Of a stretch of DNA of 64,000 nucleotides, positions 32,472-41,477 are shown one piece after another. Location: assembly GCF_000190435.1 (NCBI RefSeq), contig NC_015152.1, positions 1,680,458 through 1,744,457 on the forward strand, read 5' to 3'. Below the pieces are notes generated by a model. The model saw only the letters and a list, made by a program, of their open reading frames with translations. It was not told where the DNA came from and made no database searches. Position 1 is the stretch's first letter, and each line of letters begins with the position of its first letter. The stretch comes from Sphaerochaeta globosa str. Buddy. Lineage in GTDB: Bacteria > Spirochaetota > Spirochaetia > Sphaerochaetales > Sphaerochaetaceae. The translations under genes and the position numbers were made by a program.

Positions 32472-34517
32472 CTACCAAAATCGTTGCAACCCCTCGGTTT
32501 GCACCACCCAACCCTCGCTAGGGAAACCGGGAGCTGGATGTTTGGAACCTTTCCAACCACCTGCCATCAGGGCAAGGGCCATCAGAAGAGAACCATTTCC
32601 CGGCAAATAGAGCGGAAGGTCTGCCTTCGGTAGTTGGGCGTTATGTCCGTTTGCGGTATAGGTATTCTTGGGAGAGTCCATCAGCAATAGGTCAACTGCA
32701 TCCTCGCACCTACCCAGACGGGCCGCTGTCATTGCCATCAGCGGGAAGTCCCATCCCCAAAGTTCATTGAGCTTCCAATGCTTGAGGACCCTATCCAGTG
32801 AATTATTCATAATCTGAGCATCCACATCCCTACCATCCAACAAACCAAGGCTGAACAACAAGGAAGGATGGTCGTAAGCATACGCCCCATAGGTGTCGGG
32901 GCAGTTCTCCTGGGCAAGATACACGTCCCCGTCATGAGCAAGCGGTGAAATCTTTCCAATCACCTCCAGCCAATGTTCATCCACGCTGCTTCCCGCTTCC
33001 TCAAGCAGGCTGACCGCTTCCTGGAGCGCCCATCTCCAATAGGAAAGCTCGAAGGTTGGATTCAGCGTTTCCTCTGGCGTATGGTTCTCCTGTACCGGAA
33101 TAACAGGAGGTCCGAGGACATACCGCTTATGCGTATCGTCCCACTGCAGGTAATCGATCATGAAGGTGGCAGTTGCTTCAATTACTTGCGTCCATTCTTT
33201 GAGAATGGCTGAGTTTGGATTGGTTTTCTTCAGTAAGGAGGCGTAGAAAATTGGATGAGGTTGTTGCCAGCAGAGCAGTGTCCCAATGGATGAGGGACTA
33301 TCATTGCCGCTTTGATCGGTCATTTTCGGCCAACGCGCACCCTTGTACCCCTGAGAAGCTGCGCGATCGATGGCAAGGGGAAGAATATGTTTGTAGTACT
33401 GCAACGAACGCGCAAGCAAGACAGCCTGGCCGAACAAGGCAAAATGGGATGCATGCAACAGGTGCATCTCCAAATGGAACTTTCCATACCAGCTGTTGCA
33501 CGTAAGACCTGTTTCAGGAGGAGGAGTCTCACCGCTGCATTGGATAGCCAGCAAGTATCGGGAAAGCAACATCCTGCGTTGCAGTTCATGGCTTCGGGGA
33601 TCGGTGGAAAGCGAAAAATCGATGAAAGCGCCCTCAGACCAGAAGCGAGCCCAGTGGTTCGCACAGAGAGCCTTCGTCTCTGCAAACGAGCTGACTTTAG
33701 CCTTGTTTGCGTCCTGAACAAACAACAAACTTGCTTCCAGGACCAATGAAGAGGAACAAATACGAAACGTATGTTTTTGCTGCTCGGTCAGTACACACTC
33801 CTCATTGGTATACATACGCACCTCGTACCGAGAGCTGTCCATCGTGCGCTTGATGGTATGATAGCGACCTTGTTCCAAGGAAAGTACACTTTCGTGAGCA
33901 TCAGGCTTTCCATAATCCGATGCGCTTATTGTATGCGATGCATAGGGAAAGCTGATCACCACCGAAAGTGTTCCATCGGCGATCAATGCTGATTCCACGC
34001 TGACCGATAGTTGGTCCTGCAAAGGATGACACAGCGTTTGCACCCTTACCACCTCACCCTTGTAGGTGAATATGCTGGTGATAAGGCCGCTATAGAGGTC
34101 AAGCTCCTGATCTATATGCGAAAGGGAGGAAATAAAGGTATTGTCATCCACACCCTTGGCTCTAAACGATATGCGCGCCAAGTTAAACCGATGTGGGTTG
34201 ACCCTGAGGTCGTTGAACAGTTCTTCCTGTCCGGTTGAGTCGGTCATGTACCCCACAGAACGTCCATTACAATCGTACTGTCTGAGTCTGAGCAGGTCGT
34301 ACCGCGCCTTCTCCTTGCCCGGGTAACAATGCATAGCCCACCCGCTCATCGTACACAGGGGAGTTTTCCCTTCCCGGTTGTCCAGGTATGACTGTAAGCC
34401 TGTACAGTCGACGGTGAAGGCGAAATTACCGTTTCCAACACTGACAAACGATCCGCTTTCATATGCCTGTATATGAGGATTATGTTCCTGAACCAATGCC
34501 CTTCGATCTAGCGGCAT
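32472..34517 (-). CDS. Probable six-hairpin (alpha/alpha)6 glycoside hydrolase
   Basis: 681 residues, no signal peptide, so cytoplasmic. The N-terminal ~280 residues look like a beta-sandwich (VSVGNGNFAFTVDCTG); the rest like an (alpha/alpha)6 barrel with SWYGKFHLEMHLLHASHFALF, GARWPKM and LLCWQQPHPIFYA. This two-part layout recalls GH65/GH95-type enzymes, but I cannot place it in a numbered family or name the acid residue. It overlaps the GH43-type gene by 10 bases; the pair probably degrades an imported oligosaccharide. Confidence 0.6.
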   Translation of the reverse strand: MPLDRRALVQEHNPHIQAYESGSFVSVGNGNFAFTVDCTGLQSYLDNREGKTPLCTMSGWAMHCYPGKEKARYDLLRLRQYDCNGRSVGYMTDSTGQEELFNDLRVNPHRFNLARISFRAKGVDDNTFISSLSHIDQELDLYSGLITSIFTYKGEVVRVQTLCHPLQDQLSVSVESALIADGTLSVVISFPYASHTISASDYGKPDAHESVLSLEQGRYHTIKRTMDSSRYEVRMYTNEECVLTEQQKHTFRICSSSLVLEASLLFVQDANKAKVSSFAETKALCANHWARFWSEGAFIDFSLSTDPRSHELQRRMLLSRYLLAIQCSGETPPPETGLTCNSWYGKFHLEMHLLHASHFALFGQAVLLARSLQYYKHILPLAIDRAASQGYKGARWPKMTDQSGNDSPSSIGTLLCWQQPHPIFYASLLKKTNPNSAILKEWTQVIEATATFMIDYLQWDDTHKRYVLGPPVIPVQENHTPEETLNPTFELSYWRWALQEAVSLLEEAGSSVDEHWLEVIGKISPLAHDGDVYLAQENCPDTYGAYAYDHPSLLFSLGLLDGRDVDAQIMNNSLDRVLKHWKLNELWGWDFPLMAMTAARLGRCEDAVDLLLMDSPKNTYTANGHNAQLPKADLPLYLPGNGSLLMALALMAGGWKGSKHPAPGFPSEGWVVQTEGLQRFW

Positions 34518-35392
34518 ACCAAGCCTCCATCCTTTTCTTCCAACGTAACAAAGAAGGGTCGCTCATTGGGTGTCTTGTTAGGGCTATGGTAGGTCAAGTA
34601 CAGGACTCCCTCAAAGGAACGGAAAATCATGCCATGCCCACCGTCACACTGGACAAGTGGCTGCTTCTGCTGTATCCAGGGCCCTTCCAGCCTACCCGAT
34701 TCACTGCTGGCATACCCCATGGCATACCCGTTTTCTGAAACGGTGGACCAAAGCATCAGCAGGTTGCCACTCTTTGTGCGATAGAGAAAGGGACCGTCGG
34801 TAACCCGTGCATCGACGAGACCCGATCCATCCCGACGAGGCAACAGCTTCGGCCATACAGCAGAGGAAGCCTTGAAGAGAAGCTGAGGTTCCCCAATAGG
34901 TTGAGAAAGATCGGAGGAAAGTTGTATGGCGCAAATCTCTCCATCGTTGACCTGAACCCATTCATGGCAGAACACCATCCAACGCTGGCCTTGCTCATCC
35001 ACGAAGAAGGTACCATCGAGACACTCCCAATCTAGCGGAGTCGCAGGCCTTTCAGAAACAGGCAGAAAGGGGCCCAAAGGAGAAGTAGAAACAAGTATCT
35101 GGGTTCCCCGACAATGCTTTTCTGCTTTAAAGGATGCAAACAGATAGTACTTTTCCTGATACTGATGTACTTCCGGTGCCCAGAAATTTTGCGTTCCCCA
35201 AAACCCTTCGACAGGAGAGAAAATGACAGTTGGACCTTCCCAATGCACCAAATCGGTGCTGGTATACGCCTCAAAACTCACCCCTTCTGATTTCCAAGGT
35301 TCTTTGTCCGTAGTTCCGTATAAATAATAACAATTTGACCGATCGTCAGCGAGAATGAACGGGTCGCGCATTTGAATGTCTTGCAGGTGCAT
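34508..35392 (-). CDS. GH43-family glycoside hydrolase
   Basis: 294 residues, five-bladed propeller enzyme of the arabinanase/beta-xylosidase/arabinofuranosidase class. MRDPFI (Asp9 region) carries the usual base, FWAPEVHQY and the DGTFF/VDARVTDGPF segments follow. No signal peptide, so it acts on short oligosaccharides in the cytoplasm. AAGGAG precedes the ATG. First gene of an operon with the six-hairpin glycosidase. Specificity (arabinose or xylose) cannot be read from sequence alone. Confidence 0.82.
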   Translation of the reverse strand: MHLQDIQMRDPFILADDRSNCYYLYGTTDKEPWKSEGVSFEAYTSTDLVHWEGPTVIFSPVEGFWGTQNFWAPEVHQYQEKYYLFASFKAEKHCRGTQILVSTSPLGPFLPVSERPATPLDWECLDGTFFVDEQGQRWMVFCHEWVQVNDGEICAIQLSSDLSQPIGEPQLLFKASSAVWPKLLPRRDGSGLVDARVTDGPFLYRTKSGNLLMLWSTVSENGYAMGYASSESGRLEGPWIQQKQPLVQCDGGHGMIFRSFEGVLYLTYHSPNKTPNERPFFVTLEEKDGGLVCR

Positions 35393-35481
35393 TGCAGGTA
35401 CTCCTTACTCAGAGCAAGTATACTCTACCTTCTACAAACTGCAAAGCTCGATTGCGTGCCCGTTCACGGAGCAACTACCAC

Positions 35482-36009
35482 TTACTTAGTGTAGGTGATG
35501 GTATAACTCGCATACTTGGAGTGCTTGCTCCTCAAATCGTCCTTGGTTCCATAGGCAAGAATGAGGGGCAACTCACTCCCGTTTGCATACAGTGCTGAGG
35601 GAATGGAGAACTCCAGGGTGGTCTCATTGCCACTCTCTTTGACTATGCTCAGTTTCACAATTTTGTCTTTCGATGGGCTGTGGCTGTGGCCTCTGCCTGT
35701 TTCCTCACTGATGGTCTGGCTTGTCAAGGCATCGAAGCCCATCACCATATGAGAGAGGTGCATCCTCTTCGTTCCCAAGCCGACCGACACCCAGCCTTTG
35801 GCGGGGGCCCGCAGTGCGAAATAGAGCGTATTGCCATCATTGGATAGCGTATATCCGAGCTTCATGCCTTGCAATTCTTGGGTGTTGGAATATTCTTGGC
35901 TACCAAAAACACCATCAACTTTCGGATCAATGGGGGAGCTGCTGATAATCTGGGCTGTCAGCGGCAACGCTAAGGCTACTATAACCAGGGTGAGAATATA
36001 TTTTTTCAT
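35482..36009 (-). CDS. Exported DOMON-domain protein
   Basis: 175 residues with a signal peptide (MKKYILTLVIVALALPLTAQ) and a DOMON beta-sandwich: LGYTLSNDGNTLYFALRAPAKGWVSVGLG, then a Met pair and His-rich loops (RMHLSHMVMG, RGHSHSPSK). DOMON domains bind haem b or sugars outside the membrane; Met/His ligands fit haem. It begins 2 bases after the stop of a haem-b-type membrane protein, suggesting an extracytoplasmic electron carrier paired with it. Confidence 0.8.
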   Translation of the reverse strand: MKKYILTLVIVALALPLTAQIISSSPIDPKVDGVFGSQEYSNTQELQGMKLGYTLSNDGNTLYFALRAPAKGWVSVGLGTKRMHLSHMVMGFDALTSQTISEETGRGHSHSPSKDKIVKLSIVKESGNETTLEFSIPSALYANGSELPLILAYGTKDDLRSKHSKYASYTITYTK

Positions 36010-36011
36010 AG

Positions 36012-36650
36012 TCAGCTACCTCGCTTCTTTCGGCCCGAGAGCCGATAGTTCAGATACGACAGGAGGGAATAGACCATCCAGGTGACCAGTATGGCCATCC
36101 CCCAAGGGTTGTAGGTAAAGTCAGAGGTTGAGGCAAGCAGCATATGCACCAAAACCAAAAGTCCCGTTGGAACCATCAGATTGTGCATAGCCCGAGCTTT
36201 CTGATGCGTAAGTCCGCTTTTTGCCATCACATTCGTCCGATAGGAAGCAAAGGCTGCTCGTTTGGTCAACACTGTGTTGGCAAACAACAGCAAGGCTGAG
36301 AGTATTCCTACAAAAAAGAGCACAAACGCAAGAAGTCCCACGACTGCTTGGCCAGAAGTGAGCGTAAAACCCACTGAAAGTTTGAGTAGTGCGTGTCCTA
36401 CCCCCAAAGCCAACAGTAAAAGAGGTGCTGTACTATGGAGGGCCCTCACCTGCTTTGCTGAAAGTAAAGTAAGGAGGAATGCCGGTTGTGATGCCAAGTA
36501 GAACTGATTGCAAACCAAGACAAAGGCATAGACTCCAAAAACTATTGAAAGCGCATAGGCATCGTATCCTGACTGTGCTGAAACCAAGTAGAAGATCACA
36601 GGGATAAAGGGGGTAAGGAAAAATCCAAGATAGGTTAATCGTTGTCTCAT
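36012..36650 (-). CDS. Ferric-reductase-like haem b membrane protein
   Basis: 212 residues with six hydrophobic segments. Two pairs of histidines placed in two helices (RALHS and GVGHALLK; KARAMHNLMVP and LVHMLLA) match the bis-haem b arrangement of ferric-reductase-like transmembrane domains. No flavin or NAD domain is fused, so electrons must come from a partner. The DOMON gene follows after 2 bases. The pair is a candidate transmembrane electron-transfer module; direction and partner unknown. Confidence 0.75.
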   Translation of the reverse strand: MRQRLTYLGFFLTPFIPVIFYLVSAQSGYDAYALSIVFGVYAFVLVCNQFYLASQPAFLLTLLSAKQVRALHSTAPLLLLALGVGHALLKLSVGFTLTSGQAVVGLLAFVLFFVGILSALLLFANTVLTKRAAFASYRTNVMAKSGLTHQKARAMHNLMVPTGLLVLVHMLLASTSDFTYNPWGMAILVTWMVYSLLSYLNYRLSGRKKRGS

Positions 36651-36765
36651 GTGGTCCTCCCATAAAACTCTAGTATTTTTATAGGGTATAGGAGGCGTAC
36701 TCTATCGTCAAGATTTCCAGGCCGGCATATTTGTATTTTTCTTGATTTTATTGCTTGCAATACGC

Positions 36766-38028
36766 TTAAGGCACTCTATCATAACGCTTTGACCGAACCA
36801 AACCACGTAGTTCATACGCACAAAGCGTATTGGCATCATCAGCAATGAGATGAAGGGAATACAACGGATGCTCAGGATCACGATACAAACCATCCCCCGC
36901 ATTCTGGAGGTAGACTGTTCCGCCGTCCTGTGTCTTTACAATAAGGATGCGGTTGCGCATCTGAAGCATCAATGGTTGTCCTTCAGTACTGTAAAAGGTT
37001 ATCGGAGAAAGCATAGGCACGGTGGGTAGCCACGGTCTGACATCCTGAAATCTGACTGTTAATTCCAAGGCAGCTGCACTGAGGACATCAACAATTTCCA
37101 ATATATCGGGAAACTGCATATTCAGCAGCACGATGACCACCAAATCCTCGTCCTCAAAGAATCGCAAACAGGTCGCATATCCCGATCCCAAGTGTCCGGT
37201 ATGCTCACTATATGCCCGGTCTTGCAGTGAACCGTGCATCCAACCAACGATGTTGGAAGGAGAACCGAATACTCCGGTTCTCAGTGCTTTTGCAAATGCG
37301 TGCAGGTCAGCAGCAGTTGAGGCAAGGTTGCCCGATCCATAAGCGTAGCTGAAGTGATACCCATCAAGCAACCTACCCTGGGAATACCCTTTTGCAAGCA
37401 TAGGCGGTGCAAAACCATACAGGACGGTAGTTGAAGCCATACCGGACGGTTTCAGGATGTACTCTCTCAGATAGCTTTCATAGCTTTGGTGCGCGACCAC
37501 CTCTACCAGTCGAGCCAGAACCTGATAGTTTGCATTACTGTACTGATATGCAAATCCAGGCGCGTTTTTTGTTGGTGCACGGCTAATGCCGGCGATCAAG
37601 GCTTCCAGGGGAATCTGTTCATAGGGAAAAATTTTGTGTTCGTCGGTGATGTCCCGAATGAGACCGGAACGATGCTCTATCAAATTTCGTATTGTCAGCT
37701 TTGGATTCGATGCAAATTCAGGCAGATACATAGCTACCGGGTCATCGATGTCGAGTCTGCCTTGTTCTTGAAGCAGGCCTATCGCCATCGCGGTAAACGG
37801 CTTTGTCAATGAGGCAAGCGGAAAGAGCGTATGCTCATCAATTACCTGCTTGCTCTGATGGTCTGCAAATCCAAAGCTCTGTTGGTATACGACCTCCCCT
37901 CTATCGGCTACCATGACGATTCCCGAGAGATTGACCAGCCGGTCAATTTGCTCAAGAACCTCATACTCTTGAGCCCAAGCTCCACTGCCGGCCGCCAAGC
38001 TGACAAGTATCAGAAGCAGAACCTTCAC
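36766..38028 (-). CDS. Exported serine hydrolase of the class C beta-lactamase fold
   Basis: 420 residues with a signal peptide ending AWAQ. Motif SLTK (Ser73, Lys76) and the YSN motif (163-165) are those of the class C beta-lactamase/DD-peptidase/esterase fold; HTG near ~280 may be the third motif. Usual members are peptidoglycan peptidases or esterases, and true beta-lactamase activity is only one option. It lies 8 bases downstream of the PII-like gene as the last gene of the RND efflux operon, which hints at a role with envelope or drug stress. Confidence 0.8.
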   Translation of the reverse strand: MKVLLLILVSLAAGSGAWAQEYEVLEQIDRLVNLSGIVMVADRGEVVYQQSFGFADHQSKQVIDEHTLFPLASLTKPFTAMAIGLLQEQGRLDIDDPVAMYLPEFASNPKLTIRNLIEHRSGLIRDITDEHKIFPYEQIPLEALIAGISRAPTKNAPGFAYQYSNANYQVLARLVEVVAHQSYESYLREYILKPSGMASTTVLYGFAPPMLAKGYSQGRLLDGYHFSYAYGSGNLASTAADLHAFAKALRTGVFGSPSNIVGWMHGSLQDRAYSEHTGHLGSGYATCLRFFEDEDLVVIVLLNMQFPDILEIVDVLSAAALELTVRFQDVRPWLPTVPMLSPITFYSTEGQPLMLQMRNRILIVKTQDGGTVYLQNAGDGLYRDPEHPLYSLHLIADDANTLCAYELRGLVRSKRYDRVP

Positions 38029-38036
38029 CTTCCCTC

Positions 38037-38309
38037 CTAGATTACGAAGTACCCTATTCCCTCATGGTCGTATTTCTTTTTCACCAATTCAAGGGCTTGC
38101 TCGATACGGGACAAGGTTTCATCCTCGCAGTACATGATCAGGATAAAGTTCTCTTCCGGCCAAACACCATCCCCAAGCTTGGGGATGGTGTTGCCCTTCC
38201 CATGGGCGGTGGGAATGATCGTGTAGTGCATGGGCACTTCATAATGGGAAAGAGCCTCCAGCACATCGTCAAGAATTGCCTGGGCTCCAATAATTTCCAC
38301 CCTTCTCAT
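38037..38309 (-). CDS. PII-like small regulatory protein of the RND operon
   Basis: 90 residues with the PII/CutA-like ferredoxin fold: RRVEIIGAQAILDDVLEAL, a T-loop-like stretch GKGNTIPKLGDGVWPEEN and a final strand GIGYFVI. PII-like proteins of this kind, with conserved PK.G..VWP.EN, occur beside transporters and may sense small molecules or metals. One base separates its start from the RND pump stop. Codons 40-49 coincide exactly with a perfect 30-bp palindrome. Confidence 0.7.
   Translation of the reverse strand: MRRVEIIGAQAILDDVLEALSHYEVPMHYTIIPTAHGKGNTIPKLGDGVWPEENFILIMYCEDETLSRIEQALELVKKKYDHEGIGYFVI
38163..38192. repeat. Perfect 30-bp palindrome within the PII-like gene
   Basis: AACACCATCCCCAAG (38163-38177) followed by its exact reverse complement (38178-38192) with no spacer. 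In the gene it encodes the ten residues NTIPKLGDGV, in phase with codons 40-49, and the opposite strand in the matching phase encodes the same peptide. In RNA it would form a 15-bp stem (less the tightest central pairs). Confidence 0.95.
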
Positions 38310-38310
38310 C

Positions 38311-41300
38311 TCACACCTCCTGAAGGTAATTCTCTATTCGTTCCACATCCTTCTTCTGCTTGTCCTTGTTGAAGAGAGCATACAGAACCGGGGTGAAAAA
38401 GATTGTCATCAGCGTGCTGATAGCCATGCCTCCGATAATGGTCTGACCGATAGGCTGAATCTGTTCAGCTCCCTGACCTCCAAAGAAGGCAAGCGGAATC
38501 ATACCAAAAATGGTCGTCAAACTGGTCATGAGAATCGGCTTGAGTCGGTTTCCACCCGCTTCAATACAGGCACTACGGATAGGAAGGCCTCGCTTTCTGA
38601 GCAGGTTGATGTATTCGATCAAAACAATACCGTTGTTGACCACAATACCGCTGAGAATGACAATACCGATTGCACTGATGAGGCTGAACGTCTCACCGGT
38701 TATCAGGTAAATTCCCACTACCCCCACCATCATCAACGGCATGGAGAGCAGGACGATGAACGGGTTCTTGAATGACTCGAAGAGGCTGGCCATTACCCCG
38801 AACACCAACACGATGGCAAGCACAAGAATCAGGCCGACTTGGCTGAACATGGCTGTCATATCGGCAAAGTCACCACCGTATTCAATGAATACCTCATCGG
38901 TGAGAGGCAGTTCCTTTGCAAGAAGGGCTTTGATATCGGCTTCAGCCTGACTTGCTGCATAGGATGGAGCAAGGCCGCCGATGACATGCACGGTTCTCAT
39001 TTCATTCTCGCGATTGATCGCTACCGGGCCGGTCGACCGCTGGATTGTTGCAAGGTTGTCAAGACTGATTTTTTCACCGAAACTGTTGCGGATGAAAATC
39101 CGCTTGAGGTCCGGTTCGCTGGAGCGGTCAGCCTTATCCAACAGAACTACGACATCGGTGTCAGTTCCATTGTCCTTGAGTTGCGTTGCAGTGATACCGT
39201 TTACACTATTGCTGATCTCGCTGGCGATACTCTGCATCGTCAAGTTGTAGGCATAGGCACGTTCACGGTCGATTGTGATTCTCAGTTCAGGAAGGCCCTT
39301 GCTGAAGTCGGTACGAGCCTCGGTTACTCCGCTGAGGTTCGCAGCGATAAGGTCACGAATCTGGTCTGCAGTCTGTACCGCAAGTTCAAGATTGTCACTC
39401 TTTACTGCGACGTCGACCGGGTTGAGGTTTCCCAGTCCCATCGATACTTGACTGAATGAGAAACTGGCTGCCGGGTAGAGGTCAAAGTAGCGCCTCAGCT
39501 TCTCCTGCACGATCAGCATGGTGTCAGCGCCCTCTTCGTCGAGCAGGGAAATCTGCAGCGACCCGGCGTTTGTTCCACCGTTGCCGAACATGCCACCACC
39601 GCCTGCGGTGACCGTAATGTCCTTGTATCCCTTGATATCTTGTTCAGCCTTGTCCTGAAGATCCAGCAACAAACTCTCGGTAGTTGCGAGGGTGGTACCC
39701 TGAGGCAGGGTCACACTCAGGGAGACCGACGTCTCACTCATGGTTGGATACAGCGACTGATGCATTGCCTGATAGGCTTGGAAGGTTAACACCATAATCA
39801 GGACAACCAACACAAGCGTAAGCCACTTGTAGTCGAGCAAGAGTGCTAGCGTACGTTTGTAGCCACGGTCGAGAGCTTCAAAGGCTGCTTCGGCCTTGTC
39901 GTCGATGTATCTGAGAAGACGCAGTTTCAACGGCTTCTGCTTGCGTGTATACAGCTTAACGTAGGAGCTGGTCAGCACCGGAATAAGGGTGACGGCCACT
40001 ACCAAGGAGGCTAACAAACTGATAATGATCGTCGCCGCCATCGGAGTAAGGATTTCTCCAAGCATCTCCAAATTACTGCGCAGCAGTACCATCGGCACGA
40101 ATACGCAAACAGTAGTCAGAATGGAGGCGGTAATGGAGACGATCATCTCCTTGGTGCCAAGGATTGCTGCCGCATGGAGTTTTGCACCACGCTCTCGGTA
40201 GCGGAAAATGTTCTCCAGAATTACGATCGATCCGTCAACGGTCATACCCAGCCCCAATATCAGGCCGGTAAGGGTCATGAGGTTCAACGTATAGCCCATA
40301 AAGAACATGACCAGTACGGTGAGCAGCATGGATACCGGTATTGAAATGCCGATGATCAAGGTAGACTTTATACTCCTCAAAAAAATGAAGAGCACCACCA
40401 TAACCAACACAACACCATACAGCAGGGATTCATAGACGGTGTTGATTGTCGATTCTACCATCTCGGTGGTATCGACAATAACCTCAAGGCTCATCCCTTT
40501 GGGCAACTCCTTGTTAAGATCTTCAATGACTTCCTTGACTCGTTTGGCTACTTGTACACTGTTGGCATCCGATTCCTTGTTTATTGAGAGGTATACCCCG
40601 CTCTCCCCGTTGATGTAGACCTGGCTGGTAGCATCACGATAAGCGTACGAAACCGTAGCGACATCCTTAAGCCGTACAACATTGGAACCGATGATTGTGC
40701 CCTTTGCATCGTATTTGGGATACGAAACTACCATAGCATCCTCAATTTCTTCTATGGAAGAGAACTGTGCATCAGTACGAAGCAAATAAGAGAGGTCGCC
40801 TTCAATCAGGGTTCCTGCTCCAATTTGGTAGTTCTGGGGATTGAGGGTATAAGCAACTTGGGAAAGAGTCAGGCCATAGGCTTCCAATCGGTTCTGATCG
40901 ATGGCAACCTGCACGAAGGCATCCTGTCCTCCATTGATCGAGGTGGAAGAGACTCCCGCCACCCGTTCAAGACGGCTTTGCACCATGTCTTCAAGGACTG
41001 CACGCAGTTCATTGGCATCCTGACCGTTGCTTCCCCTGAGGGCGATATTCATGATCGGCATCATGTTTGTATTCAGCTTGAAGATGGTAGGTTTAGTTGC
41101 ATCTTCAGGGAATACATCCGTATACAGGCTGATATTGTCGTTTATCGACTGACTTGCCTTATCCAAATCAGTGCCATAGGCAAATTCCAGCATCACCATC
41201 GAAAGTCCTTCGGAGGAGGTGGAGCTGACTTGCTTTATCCCCCCAACATTGGAGACGGCACTCTCGATGAGTTTGGTGACCCTGCTTTCCATGGTTTCAG

Positions 41301-41466
41301 GACTTGCTCCCCGATACGAGGAGTACACAATGACCATGGGAAGGTCCATTTCAGGAAAAAGCTCGACCGACAAGTTGGGATACACCACCAAAGCAAGCAC
41401 CGTCAACAAAATGTATATGATGATAATGGTAGTGGGACGGCGAACAACGGTATTGGTTAGACTCAT
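38311..41466 (-). CDS. RND-family efflux pump permease (HAE/AcrB-type)
   Basis: 1051 residues, the full length of the family. One N-terminal helix, a large periplasmic loop, helices 2-6, a second loop, then helices 7-12. Motifs include SPETMESRVTKLIESAV in the first porter domain and GLILGLGMTVDGSIVILENIFRYRE around helix 4 (Asp relay), and GIVIVLSG-like and NNGIVLIEYINLLR in helix 10. It exports lipophilic compounds by proton exchange with its adaptor and outer-membrane channel. Gene 3 of the five-gene operon; 11 bases after the adaptor. Confidence 0.93.
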   Translation of the reverse strand: MSLTNTVVRRPTTIIIIYILLTVLALVVYPNLSVELFPEMDLPMVIVYSSYRGASPETMESRVTKLIESAVSNVGGIKQVSSTSSEGLSMVMLEFAYGTDLDKASQSINDNISLYTDVFPEDATKPTIFKLNTNMMPIMNIALRGSNGQDANELRAVLEDMVQSRLERVAGVSSTSINGGQDAFVQVAIDQNRLEAYGLTLSQVAYTLNPQNYQIGAGTLIEGDLSYLLRTDAQFSSIEEIEDAMVVSYPKYDAKGTIIGSNVVRLKDVATVSYAYRDATSQVYINGESGVYLSINKESDANSVQVAKRVKEVIEDLNKELPKGMSLEVIVDTTEMVESTINTVYESLLYGVVLVMVVLFIFLRSIKSTLIIGISIPVSMLLTVLVMFFMGYTLNLMTLTGLILGLGMTVDGSIVILENIFRYRERGAKLHAAAILGTKEMIVSITASILTTVCVFVPMVLLRSNLEMLGEILTPMAATIIISLLASLVVAVTLIPVLTSSYVKLYTRKQKPLKLRLLRYIDDKAEAAFEALDRGYKRTLALLLDYKWLTLVLVVLIMVLTFQAYQAMHQSLYPTMSETSVSLSVTLPQGTTLATTESLLLDLQDKAEQDIKGYKDITVTAGGGGMFGNGGTNAGSLQISLLDEEGADTMLIVQEKLRRYFDLYPAASFSFSQVSMGLGNLNPVDVAVKSDNLELAVQTADQIRDLIAANLSGVTEARTDFSKGLPELRITIDRERAYAYNLTMQSIASEISNSVNGITATQLKDNGTDTDVVVLLDKADRSSEPDLKRIFIRNSFGEKISLDNLATIQRSTGPVAINRENEMRTVHVIGGLAPSYAASQAEADIKALLAKELPLTDEVFIEYGGDFADMTAMFSQVGLILVLAIVLVFGVMASLFESFKNPFIVLLSMPLMMVGVVGIYLITGETFSLISAIGIVILSGIVVNNGIVLIEYINLLRKRGLPIRSACIEAGGNRLKPILMTSLTTIFGMIPLAFFGGQGAEQIQPIGQTIIGGMAISTLMTIFFTPVLYALFNKDKQKKDVERIENYLQEV

Positions 41467-41477
41467 GCTTGCATTCC

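Noticed and set aside
38064-38372. 102-residue plus-strand frame over the PII-like gene
   Set aside because: Antisense shadow. It repeats the peptide NTIPKLGDGV only because of the perfect palindrome.
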